Shown: piece after piece, positions 51,471 through 59,944 of the stretch
How positions within the stretch are numbered: the first letter of the stretch is position 1
Layout of the letters: every line of letters starts with the position of its first letter
DNA from: Bin87 sp965115825
GTDB lineage: Bacteria; Chloroflexota; Dehalococcoidia; Lucifugimonadales; UBA3495
NCBI GenBank assembly: GCA_965115825.1
Contig: OZ220464.1
Span: forward strand, 2,046,001 to 2,110,000
Direction: 5' to 3'
DNA length: 64,000 nt
The notes under the pieces: model-generated
The model's input: the letters and a program-made list of their open reading frames with translations, nothing else
Database searches by the model: none
What the model was told of the DNA's origin: nothing
Made by a program: the position numbers and the translations under genes

Positions 51471-53387
51471 ATGCACGGAATAACACCCGGCTTCTCATTG
51501 CAGAGAGGCATAGCTCTGAAATGGCTTTTGGTGGCTGCGATAGCCATGGTGGCCATAGCGACCATGGTTGTAGCCGCCACTGCGCAGGCCCAGAGCTCCA
51601 ACGCGCCCACGGGGGGGGGGGCTGAGGATCAAGCGCCAATGCAACAAGTGGAGAGTCCTACCAGCACGCCGACGGCGACCGTGCCGGGCCCGGTACTAAA
51701 TCTGGCGGCAAAGCAAACCGGGTGGATATCGGCAGCCGAAAGCGGAGCGGACAGAGGCTACAAGCGGGCAGTCATCTACGTAACCTGGGAGCCGCCGGCA
51801 GATGACGGGGGCAGTCCCATCATCGGCTACGACGTGGAGATTATGCGCGGCGGAAACGGCAATACCATCGGCCCCCTGATCCAGATGATCAACCTCAAGT
51901 TCGGCTCGGCAAACGGGGTCTGGAAGAACGATAGGGAAGCCGATTGGACGGACTTGACCCATACGACGGGCCGGCCTGGCGGTACTATTGTATTAGGCCG
52001 GGAGGGCCAGTGGCTGGAGTACCGGATAGGGGCGGCCAACGAGCTAGGGGCCGGCGAAATAAAAAAGGTTCAAATCCAGGTTGAAGAGCATACCGTGCCG
52101 GGCCCGGTAGGAAACCTGGCGGCAAAGCAAACCGGGTGGCTATCGGCTGCCGAAAGCGGAGCGGACAGAGGCTACAAGCAGGCGGTCATCTACGTAACCT
52201 GGGATACGCCGGCAGATGACGGGGGCAGACCCATCATCGGCTACGACATGGAGATTCTGCGCGGCGGCAACGGCAATACCATCGGCCCCCTGATATCGAT
52301 GGTCAACTACAAGTTCGGCTCAGACAACGGGGTCTGGAAGAACAATCTGGAAACCGATATGACGGACTTGACCCATACGACGGGCCGGCCTGGCGGTACT
52401 GTTGTATTAGGCCGGGAGGGCCAGTGGCTGGAGTACCGGATAGGGGCGGCCAACACGCTAGGCGCCGGCGAAATAACCAAGGTTCAAATTCAGGTTGAAG
52501 AGCATACCGTGCCGGGCCCGGTACGAAACCTGGCGGCAAAGCAAACCGGGTGGATACCGGCAGCGGAAAGCGGCGATGGCTACGACCAGGCGGTCATCTC
52601 CGTAACCTGGGATCCGCCGGCGGATGACGGGGGCAGACCCGTCACCGGCTACGACCTGGAGATTATGAGCGGCGGAAACGACAATACAATCAGCACCTCC
52701 CTGGCCCAAGAGGTCAACTACAAGGTAGGCTCAGACAACGGGGTGTGGAAGAACGGTGAGGAAACCGATATGACCGACCTGACCCATACCACCGGCATAA
52801 TTGCGGGCACCAGCGATGCCTTGGGCCGGGACGGCCAGTGGATAGAGTACCGGGTAGGGGCGGCCAACACGCTAGGCGCCGGCGAAATAACCAAGGTTCA
52901 AGTTCAGGTTGACCAGGAAGTCAGGGACGTCATCTTCGTAGAAGTCGTCAAAGACGGTACGGTGTACGGCAACTCCAAAGGCCTGCAGAATACCATCAAC
53001 GTTACCGAGGGCGATTCCGGAATCACGACGGTTCCCATCCAGGTAAGGCTGACCGGCAGGCCCAGCGCAGATGTGAACGTGCGGTTCATGTTCCAGAAGC
53101 CGAATGACAGGGAAGTGCAGGGACGGAAAAATGCCCGCGCCAACCGGGCTTTCCACTACATGCACCTGACCCTGACTTGGGCCGCCAACGCCAGCGGCGC
53201 CGATCTTAGCAAGACGCTCAACCTCAAGATTGTGGGCGACACCACAGACGAGGACAACGAAGTCGTCAGACTGAGGGTACAGGAAATCAGAGGGACCGAT
53301 ATCTCCTCCGACGACAGAGTAAAGATATCCCGCACCGGCAAGAAGCATAGCATCCGGGTCGTTATCGTGGACGACGACGGGGAATGA
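51471..53387 (+). CDS. Secreted protein with three near-identical Fn3 repeats and a Calx-beta-like end
   Basis: 638 aa. Signal peptide with core WLLVAAIAMVAIATMVVAA and ATA-QA cleavage near residue 40. Three tandem 138-aa Fn3 units begin at about residues 70, 208 and 346 (each starts TVPGPVxNLAAKQTGW and contains YVTWxPPADDGG and LGREGQWLEYRIGAAN). The C-terminal ~155 residues (INVTEGDSGITTVPIQVRL, DEDNEVVRLRVQEI, VVIVDDDG) resemble a Calx-beta domain, which binds Ca2+ in other proteins. Promoter and terminator are both visible, so it is monocistronic. Confidence 0.86.
   Translation: MHGITPGFSLQRGIALKWLLVAAIAMVAIATMVVAATAQAQSSNAPTGGGAEDQAPMQQVESPTSTPTATVPGPVLNLAAKQTGWISAAESGADRGYKRAVIYVTWEPPADDGGSPIIGYDVEIMRGGNGNTIGPLIQMINLKFGSANGVWKNDREADWTDLTHTTGRPGGTIVLGREGQWLEYRIGAANELGAGEIKKVQIQVEEHTVPGPVGNLAAKQTGWLSAAESGADRGYKQAVIYVTWDTPADDGGRPIIGYDMEILRGGNGNTIGPLISMVNYKFGSDNGVWKNNLETDMTDLTHTTGRPGGTVVLGREGQWLEYRIGAANTLGAGEITKVQIQVEEHTVPGPVRNLAAKQTGWIPAAESGDGYDQAVISVTWDPPADDGGRPVTGYDLEIMSGGNDNTISTSLAQEVNYKVGSDNGVWKNGEETDMTDLTHTTGIIAGTSDALGRDGQWIEYRVGAANTLGAGEITKVQVQVDQEVRDVIFVEVVKDGTVYGNSKGLQNTINVTEGDSGITTVPIQVRLTGRPSADVNVRFMFQKPNDREVQGRKNARANRAFHYMHLTLTWAANASGADLSKTLNLKIVGDTTDEDNEVVRLRVQEIRGTDISSDDRVKISRTGKKHSIRVVIVDDDGE
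51678..52919 (+). repeat. Three tandem 414-bp coding repeats
   Basis: Units begin at ACCGTGCCGGGCCCGGTA at 51678, 52092 and 52506, exactly 414 bp apart. Units 1 and 2 are nearly identical at nucleotide level; unit 3 is more diverged, which indicates recent amplification. Confidence 0.9.
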
Positions 53388-53418
53388 TGCCCTAGCGAGA
53401 GGCGGAGGCCTCCCAACG

Positions 53419-53448
53419 ACGGGAGCCGACTTTCAGGTCGGCTCCCGT
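53419..53448 (+). terminator. Intrinsic terminator of the Fn3-repeat gene
   Basis: ACGGGAGCCGAC (53419-53430), loop TTTCAG, GTCGGCTCCCGT (53437-53448), perfect 12-bp stem, then TGTATTTC; 31 nt past the stop. Confidence 0.8.
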
Positions 53449-53493
53449 TGTATTTCAACCGCAGGCATCGCTGTTTTATTGGAGTACGCTATG

Positions 53494-53597
53494 TTTCCGG
53501 AGTGGTTGGGAGCGGCGACTGTACTCCCGCACTTCCGCGCGTATTGCCGCCGCAGTTACGAGAAGCGCGGAGTTCGGCTAAATTCTGAGAAATCGTG
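53494..53597 (+). repeat. Duplicated ~100-bp intergenic block, copy 2
   Basis: Begins TTTCCGGAGTGGTTGGGAGC and ends GCTAAATTCTGAGAAATCGT. Counterpart of 51261-51358, 2.23 kb away in the same orientation; here the block is directly upstream of the aminopeptidase gene. Confidence 0.85.
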
Positions 53598-53672
53598 TGA
53601 TAAACTAGCAGCGGTTTCCGACTGACCGGGAGCCGCTTGAACCCTGACCAGCACTTTCCGGAGGAAAGCCCG

Positions 53673-56303
53673 ATGCCATCCGCTGACGCCGCCATTTTGC
53701 CAAATAACGTTCGTCCGGTTCATTATGACCTGACGCTGACCCCTGACTTCGACGATTTTACTTTTGACGGCGAAGTGGACATCGCGATTCGGATGGAACC
53801 GGGCACGACGGAAATCGTGCTGAATTGCGCGGAGATTGAGATTCACTCGGCCACGGTGAGTTGGAGGGATGCGGATGGTGAGCACAGCAGGCAAGCGACC
53901 GGCATTGCTTACGACAAGGATGCCGAAACCGCAAGTATCAGCATTGCGGGTACGTCCGTCATAGATGAAACGGCGGCCGGCGGACTGATTGGCAATCAGC
54001 GCCTGCGGATGTCGTTCACCGGCGAGCTGAACGACAAGCTGCGGGGATTCTATCGCAGCCAGTACACCAACCCGGAAGGAGAAACGGCCTATCTGGCCAC
54101 CACGCAGTTTGAGGCTACGGACGCACGACGGTCGCTGCCGTGCTGGGATGAGCCGGCGGTGAAAGCGACGTTTCAGGTTACGCTGAATGTGCCGGCGGAA
54201 ATGGCGGCGGTGTCCAACACGCCGATCATTGAAGAGCGGCCGGGGCCGACGCCGGGCGTAAAGACCGTGGTTTTCGACACCACGCCGATTATGTCAACGT
54301 ATTTGCTGGCCTACGTAATCGGCGACCTGACGCGCATTGAGAAAGAGGCGGCGGACGGCACGGTGGTCGGCATCTGGACGACGCGGGGGAAAGAAGCGCA
54401 GGGACAGTTCGCGCTGGATACGTCGGTAAAGCTGCTGTCGTTCTTCAATGACTACTTCGGCGTTCCCTACCCACTGCCCAAGCTGGACCACCTGGCCATT
54501 CCCGACTTTGCAGCCGGGGCGATGGAGAACTGGGGCTGCGTAACCTACCGGGAGACGGCGCTGCTGGTTGACCCGGAGAACTCGTCAGCAGGCACCCGTC
54601 AGCGGGTGGCCGAAGTCGTGGCCCACGAAATGGCGCATATGTGGTTCGGCGACCTAGTTACCATGGATTGGTGGGATGACCTGTGGCTCAACGAGAGTTT
54701 CGCCACCTGGGTCGGCACCAAGGCGGTGGATTGGCTGTTCCCGGAATGGTCAATGTGGACCCAGTTCGTGAACATGGACACCAACCGGGCTTTCAACCTA
54801 GACGGCCTGAAGAATTCCCACCCCATTGAGCAGGAAGTGCTGAACCCGGCCGAGGTGAGCCAGCTGTTTGACGCGATCAGTTACAGCAAAGGCGGTTCCG
54901 TGCTGCGGATGCTGGAGGATTTTCTGTCGCCGGACGCCTTCCGCCGAGGGCTGAACATCTACTTGAACCGCCATTCCTACGCCAACGCGCGGACGACGGA
55001 CTTGTGGACGGCGTTGGAAGAATCGTCCGGCCAGCCGGTGAACACCATAATGAGCAGCTGGACGGGGCAGATGGGCTATCCGGTGCTGGACGTTGCCGCG
55101 TCGCCAGCCGAGAACGGCCTGTCCTTAGAGGTGAAACAGCAGCGGTTCGTTTTTGACTCCATTCTGGGCAAGGGGGACGCAGGGGACGACGAAGCGGTGT
55201 GGCCGGTGCCGTTGAAAGTAACCGCGGCGGGGGCGGGAGTTACGGCTGCTCTGGTGAGTTCGGCCAGCGCCGGCGTTGCCGTGTCGGCGCCGGCGGAACC
55301 GGAATGGTTCAAGGTGAACCCCGGCCAGACCGGATTTTACCGGGTTAATTACACCGATGCCGACTGGGACAATCTGGGGCCGGCAATCGCCCAGCGGACG
55401 CTGCCGGCCACCGACCGGCTGGGCATACAGAACGACGCCTACGCCCTGGCCCGGGCCGGGCTGCTGGGCATAGGGCGGTTCCTGTCGCTGGCTGAGGCGT
55501 ATCAGGGCGAAACCGACGCCTCAGTCTGGAGCGACCTGGCGACCAACCTGCGGGAGATTGAAAGCCTGATTGCAGAGGAGCCTTGCCTGGAATCCTTCCG
55601 GGCTTTTGGGCGGCGGCTGTTTGGGCCGGCGGCGCAGCGCTCCGGGTGGGAACCGCGGCCGGGCGAGGGACACCTGGATTCGCTGCTGCGCTCAACGACG
55701 CTCAGCCAGGCCGGAGCGTATGGGGATGCGGAGGTCATCGGACAGGCTCAAGAGCTGTTTGACGCTTACCAGCAAGACCCGGCGAATGTGCGGCCTGACC
55801 TGCGCGGCGTAGTATTCAGCCTGGTAGCCCAGGAGGGAGACCGGGCGTTGTACGACAGGATCTGGGAGCTGGAGCGGGCGGCGGAACTGCACGAGGAGAA
55901 GATACGGCTGCTGATGTCGCTGGCGCGGTTCCAGCAGGCGGAGTTGCTGAGAGAGACCCTTGACCGTTCCCTCACTGATGACGTGCGGTTGCAGGACACG
56001 ATTTTTGTGGTGTCGGCGGTGGCCGCGAACAACCGAGGCCGCGACCTGGCGTGGAAGTTTCTCAAGGAGCGGTGGGACGAATTTGACCGTCGGTACGGCA
56101 GCGGCGGCTTCGGGTTGATGCGGCTGGTAGCCATCACCAACGCCTTCACGAGCAACGCGCAGCGGGATGACGTGGCCGCCTTTTTCGAAGCCTACCCCAC
56201 ACCGGCCGCGGAACGGACGATACGGCAAGCGTTGGAGCGGATTGCGCTGAACGCAGCCTGGCTGGAGCGGAACCGGGCTGAGCTGGGAAGCTATTTCAGC
56301 TGA
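53673..56303 (+). CDS. M1-family aminopeptidase
   Basis: 876-aa zinc aminopeptidase (PepN/ERAP-like). ATG at 53673 has GGAGGA 7 nt upstream; an upstream TTG at 53637 has none. The exopeptidase motif GAMENWG is at 282-288 and the zinc site HEMAH at 318-322 with the third ligand Glu in LWLNESFATW 19 residues on. N-terminal beta domain and C-terminal ERAP1-C-like helical domain are complete. No signal peptide, so cytoplasmic peptide turnover is likely. The neighbouring glycohydrolase is convergent, 7 nt away. Confidence 0.94.
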   Translation: MPSADAAILPNNVRPVHYDLTLTPDFDDFTFDGEVDIAIRMEPGTTEIVLNCAEIEIHSATVSWRDADGEHSRQATGIAYDKDAETASISIAGTSVIDETAAGGLIGNQRLRMSFTGELNDKLRGFYRSQYTNPEGETAYLATTQFEATDARRSLPCWDEPAVKATFQVTLNVPAEMAAVSNTPIIEERPGPTPGVKTVVFDTTPIMSTYLLAYVIGDLTRIEKEAADGTVVGIWTTRGKEAQGQFALDTSVKLLSFFNDYFGVPYPLPKLDHLAIPDFAAGAMENWGCVTYRETALLVDPENSSAGTRQRVAEVVAHEMAHMWFGDLVTMDWWDDLWLNESFATWVGTKAVDWLFPEWSMWTQFVNMDTNRAFNLDGLKNSHPIEQEVLNPAEVSQLFDAISYSKGGSVLRMLEDFLSPDAFRRGLNIYLNRHSYANARTTDLWTALEESSGQPVNTIMSSWTGQMGYPVLDVAASPAENGLSLEVKQQRFVFDSILGKGDAGDDEAVWPVPLKVTAAGAGVTAALVSSASAGVAVSAPAEPEWFKVNPGQTGFYRVNYTDADWDNLGPAIAQRTLPATDRLGIQNDAYALARAGLLGIGRFLSLAEAYQGETDASVWSDLATNLREIESLIAEEPCLESFRAFGRRLFGPAAQRSGWEPRPGEGHLDSLLRSTTLSQAGAYGDAEVIGQAQELFDAYQQDPANVRPDLRGVVFSLVAQEGDRALYDRIWELERAAELHEEKIRLLMSLARFQQAELLRETLDRSLTDDVRLQDTIFVVSAVAANNRGRDLAWKFLKERWDEFDRRYGSGGFGLMRLVAITNAFTSNAQRDDVAAFFEAYPTPAAERTIRQALERIALNAAWLERNRAELGSYFS

Positions 56304-56310
56304 CCCGCTC

Positions 56311-57366
56311 TCAGGATAAGGACAGCAGGCTATCAGCGAGGCCGCTGATGCGCTGCCGCTGGGGCATAACGTCCTGCCAGCGTTCCGGCGCTGCCGAGGC
56401 TCCATAGCGGGCGCCGAGCACGGCTCCGGCCACGGCTCCGTTGGTGTCCGTATCGCCGCCCGCTCCTACCGACGCGACCAGCGCATCCTCAAGGCTCAGC
56501 GGCGTGGTTGCCGCCCACAGACCGAACTGCATCGCCAGCAGCGTATGACCGATTAACCCGTGGCCGTCCAGCAGCCAAGACACGTCCGGCGGCGGGTTTT
56601 CGTCGTCTGCCACCGCGTCCAAGGCATCAGTAGGTATGCCGTCCCGATGGGCAATATCGCGCAGGTCAGGACAACCGTCGGCAATGGCGGCGGCGTAAAT
56701 CGCCGGCAGATCAGGCACCTGGCCGTTGAGGAACGAAGCGATAATGGCGTTGACGATGATGCATGACCATTGGCAGGTGGCGGAATAGTGAGTAACCGCG
56801 CAAGTCAGAGCTGAGGCGCTGACCAACCGCTCCGGACGCCGGCGGTGTATAATGGCCACGGGAGCGCAACGCATCACGCCACCGTTGGGCGCGATGGGGT
56901 GTTGCTCATAAACCTGCCGGGCCGGAGCGAAGACGTCGTGGCCGTATCCTTCGTGCAGCCGGTGAAGCACGCGGCGGGTAGTATGGCCGATGCCGCGGCC
57001 ATTATAGCGATACCAGTCCACCAGACGGCGCGCGAACTCCGGGACGTAATCGTCGCCGGACAGCAGAGCTTCAGCTAACTCTACGGCTTGCGCCAGGTCA
57101 TCGTCCAGGTCGCTATCCCTTTCGTGTGGGGCGATGTGTCGGACTCCTTCGGGATACCAACGCGCGATGTCGTAATGCCATTCGCTTTCCACTGGCAAGC
57201 CCAAGAGGTTTCCGCAGGCCAGCCCCAGCGTTACTCCACGCGCACGGTCTGTTAATTCCGCGCTCTCGTTGCGCTGCGTCCATTCAAAGCGGGATGCCGG
57301 CGCAGCTGCCTCTTCAAGCAAGCCGGTCAAGGCGGGAGCATGGGGCGGAAGTCCAGGATATTCCAT
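56311..57366 (-). CDS. ADP-ribosylglycohydrolase family protein
   Basis: 351 aa from ATG 57366 (GGAG 11 nt upstream); the frame is open further upstream to 57507. The fold starts with DRARGVTLGLACGNLLGLPVE (~41-61) and ends with the metal-binding GAGGDTDTNGAVAGA (~290-305). The first metal motif reads DSDLDDDLAQ rather than the usual TDDT. It would remove ADP-ribose from proteins or small molecules (DraG/ARH family). Convergent with the aminopeptidase gene. Confidence 0.88.
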   Translation of the reverse strand: MEYPGLPPHAPALTGLLEEAAAPASRFEWTQRNESAELTDRARGVTLGLACGNLLGLPVESEWHYDIARWYPEGVRHIAPHERDSDLDDDLAQAVELAEALLSGDDYVPEFARRLVDWYRYNGRGIGHTTRRVLHRLHEGYGHDVFAPARQVYEQHPIAPNGGVMRCAPVAIIHRRRPERLVSASALTCAVTHYSATCQWSCIIVNAIIASFLNGQVPDLPAIYAAAIADGCPDLRDIAHRDGIPTDALDAVADDENPPPDVSWLLDGHGLIGHTLLAMQFGLWAATTPLSLEDALVASVGAGGDTDTNGAVAGAVLGARYGASAAPERWQDVMPQRQRISGLADSLLSLS

Positions 57367-57612
57367 ATCAGCATCAACTCCATAGTTGGCGACGCCGGAG
57401 GCGGAGCCCCCGGGAACATGGCCGAATTCACCACTGATTTTAGCACTGCCTCTGTCGCCGCATAGCCGACGCTTTGCCGGCAACACCTTCACGCCGACAT
57501 CCTTCATACCGCAACCGTAGTTCCGCCGGAACCTGGCCCCGGAGCAGGCCGTAAATTCGGATTCTGACAGCCTTCGCTAGATATGGCTGAACCGGCGCAG
57601 GCCGTTGTCAGT

Positions 57613-59430
57613 CTAGTCGCAGAACGGCCGTCCCATTCTACGCCAGTCATTATCTCTGAGATCACGCAAGGCAGACGGCATGCATCCGGACAACGGGTTA
57701 CCGTCGAGATGGATCTTCACTAATTGGGAGAGGTTGCCCAGCTCCGGCGGTATCTGGCCCGACAGCCGGTTGTTGTTGAGCCACAACGTTCCCAAGTTGC
57801 GGAGGTTGCCCAGCTCCGGCGGTATTGGGCCCGATAACTGGTTATAGGCGAGGGATAGATACGACAGGCTGCGGAGGTTCCCCATTTCCGGCGGTATCGG
57901 GCCCGACAGCTGGTTGCTGTCGAGCCGCATGAACGACACGTTGTGGAGGTTGCCCAGCTCCGGCGGTATTGGGCCGGACAGTTGATTACGGTAGAGCCCC
58001 AACGATCGCAAGTTACGGAGGTTGCCCAGCTCTTTGGGTATTGGGCCCGACAACCAGTTTTCACGGATTGACAGTTCCTGCAAGTTGCGGAGGTTGCCCA
58101 GCTCCTCCGGTATGCTCGTCAATCGGTTCCTCTCGAGATACAGCATTCTCAAGCTGCTGAGGTCGCCGATCTGTGGCGGTAGGGGACCCGTCATTCCTCT
58201 GTAGCCGAGGGACAATTTGGTGACACAACCGTTCCCGTCAGTATCGACACCACGCCATTGTCCCGTTGGTTTACCACTGAGCCAATTGTTCTGGTAGTGC
58301 CATCTGGGGCCGTTGGTGGCGTTGTAAATCGCGACCAGCGCGGCCCGGTCTCGGTCTACGCACATAATGGGGATTAGGGAAGCCGCCGGAGATGGTATGG
58401 GCGTTGGGGTGGGTGTCGGCGTAGCTGTGGACGCGAGTGTAGGAGTGGGGGTTGCGGAGGGCGCGGAGGTCGGAGTGGGAGTTGCGGCGGGTGCGGGGGT
58501 GGGAGTGGGGGTTGCGGAGGGCGCGGAGGTAGGCGTGGGGGTTGCAGAGGGCGCGGAGGTGGGGGTGGGGGTTGCAGAGGGCGCGGAGGTGGGGGTGGGG
58601 GTTGCAGAGGGCGCGGAGGCGGGAGTGGGAGTTGCAGAGGGCGCGGAGGTGGGGGTGGGGGTTGCAGAGGGCGCGGAGGCGGGAGTGGGAGTTGCAGAGG
58701 GCGCGGAGGTGGGGGTGGGGGTTGCAGAGGGCGCGGAGGTGGGGGTGGGGGTTGCAGAGGGCGCGGAGGTAGGAGTGGGGGTTGCGGGCGACACGGAGGT
58801 GGGAGTGGGGGTTGGACTAGCGATTTTCTTTGGAGCGGTGGTTGTTGGCGTAGCGGTTGCTGCTGGCGCGGTTGGCGTGAAGGTGGGGTAAGGTGTGGCG
58901 GGTACGGTTGGCGTGAAGGTGGGGTAAAGTGTGGCGGGTACGGTTGGCGTGAAGGTGGGGTAAAGTGTGGTGGGTATGGTTGGCGTGAAGGTGGGGTAAA
59001 GTGTGGCGGGTATGGTTGGCGTGAAGGTGGGATAAAGTGTGGCGGGTACGGTTGGCGTGAAGGTGGGATAAGGAGCAGCAATGTAGGCCGGCGTGTGCAT
59101 GGGTTCAGGGGAGGCCGGCGTCTGCGGCGGGTAAGGCGCAGCGGTCGTAGGAGATTGCGGTGGGAGCTGCTCGGATGCCATTAACTCGTTCCCTTCCTGG
59201 CAGGACGGCAGCAGATACGCGAGCAGCCCCGCCAACAGCAGGAGAAGCAGTCCAACGAGTAAGAGTTTCAGCCACCCGGGAACGCGCCAGCGCCGGCCAT
59301 CGCCATCATCGTTTGACCCGCCAGCGTCGTCTGCTCGACCGGGGCCGTCTATCGGGGCGTCGCCATCATCATCTGCCCGACCGGGGCGCCGGTCATCGCG
59401 CTTATCGTAGGTAATCCAATGTCTTATCAT
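57613..59430 (-). CDS. Membrane-anchored LRR surface protein, paralog
   Basis: 605 aa, beginning MIRHWITYDK like the protein at 24703. Acidic N-terminus, membrane helix at ~54-74 (WLKLLLVGLLLLLLAGLLAY), a very long Pro/Thr stalk (~85-365) made of YPTFTPTxPATL units and then ten-residue APSATPTPTS units, then an LRR domain (~366-605) with the CVDRDRAALVAIYNATNGPRW cap-like start, six or more GPIPPELGNLxxL repeats and a C-terminal Cys. It should project the LRR domain from the cell surface. Confidence 0.86.
   Translation of the reverse strand: MIRHWITYDKRDDRRPGRADDDGDAPIDGPGRADDAGGSNDDGDGRRWRVPGWLKLLLVGLLLLLLAGLLAYLLPSCQEGNELMASEQLPPQSPTTAAPYPPQTPASPEPMHTPAYIAAPYPTFTPTVPATLYPTFTPTIPATLYPTFTPTIPTTLYPTFTPTVPATLYPTFTPTVPATPYPTFTPTAPAATATPTTTAPKKIASPTPTPTSVSPATPTPTSAPSATPTPTSAPSATPTPTSAPSATPTPASAPSATPTPTSAPSATPTPASAPSATPTPTSAPSATPTPTSAPSATPTPTSAPSATPTPTPAPAATPTPTSAPSATPTPTLASTATPTPTPTPIPSPAASLIPIMCVDRDRAALVAIYNATNGPRWHYQNNWLSGKPTGQWRGVDTDGNGCVTKLSLGYRGMTGPLPPQIGDLSSLRMLYLERNRLTSIPEELGNLRNLQELSIRENWLSGPIPKELGNLRNLRSLGLYRNQLSGPIPPELGNLHNVSFMRLDSNQLSGPIPPEMGNLRSLSYLSLAYNQLSGPIPPELGNLRNLGTLWLNNNRLSGQIPPELGNLSQLVKIHLDGNPLSGCMPSALRDLRDNDWRRMGRPFCD
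58451..58810. repeat. Twelve tandem 30-bp coding repeats
   Basis: Units starting GTTGC at 58451, 58481 and every 30 bp to 58781 encode, on the minus strand, the ATPTPTSAPS decapeptide. Several units are identical, so the copy number is likely to vary between strains. Confidence 0.9.
58871..59075. repeat. Five to six tandem 36-bp coding repeats
   Basis: Units starting GTTGGCGTGAAGGTGGG at 58871, 58907, 58943, 58979, 59015 and 59051 (last partial) encode the 12-residue TLYPTFTPTVPA repeat in the LRR protein stalk. Confidence 0.88.
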
Positions 59431-59521
59431 GGGGCAATACGCTAATCTTGCAGCTGTTGGAGCGGGCTTGAGTCAATTCTGAAAACGCTACGGGCTTCGC
59501 TAAAGCCATGATTTGCCAATC

Positions 59522-59590
59522 CCGCAGCGGAGAAAGCCCGTGAACGCCCCGATTCTATCACCGCCCTCTACCGCCGCATAGCCGCCCCGG
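59522..59590 (-). promoter_or_regulatory. Shared upstream block of the LRR paralogs, copy 2
   Basis: On the minus strand it reads GGGGCGGCTATGCGG then GGTGATAGAATCGGG (TAGAAT at 59552-59557) and GTTCACGGG, matching 24541-24610. About 120 nt upstream of the LRR start. It lies in the 514-bp gap 59431-59944. Confidence 0.5.
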
Positions 59591-59791
59591 CCTTGTCTCA
59601 CTCGCACTGCTCTCGCCGAAAACCCGAAGCAGGCCTGCCCCCTACTGCTAATCCGATGCTACCCAATGGTGTCCGCGCACTACGATAGACCCATCGCCAG
59701 AGCAACCCATCAACAGCCATCACGGCTTGCAAGGAGGAGCCGCCCCGCCAACGCCTCGGCACAATTGAAAGGCGTCCACGGGACTCCCAAT

Positions 59792-59820
59792 TTGACCCAT
59801 CGCTCACGCTGTGCCATAAT
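59792..59820 (+). promoter_or_regulatory. Candidate promoter of otsA
   Basis: TTGACC (59792-59797), 17-nt spacer, CATAAT (59815-59820) with TGTGC directly before the -10 (extended -10). A second TATAAT at 59831-59836 has no -35. Confidence 0.65.
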
Positions 59821-59944
59821 TCGGCAGCCCTATAATAGTTATGCCACTACGCCATAACTATGGGGCGCCACGGCTTTATGCTGACGCCCACATTCTGGCG
59901 CGTGTGAAATGATGCCGTACCCTGACGAAGGAAGGGCGCCTACC

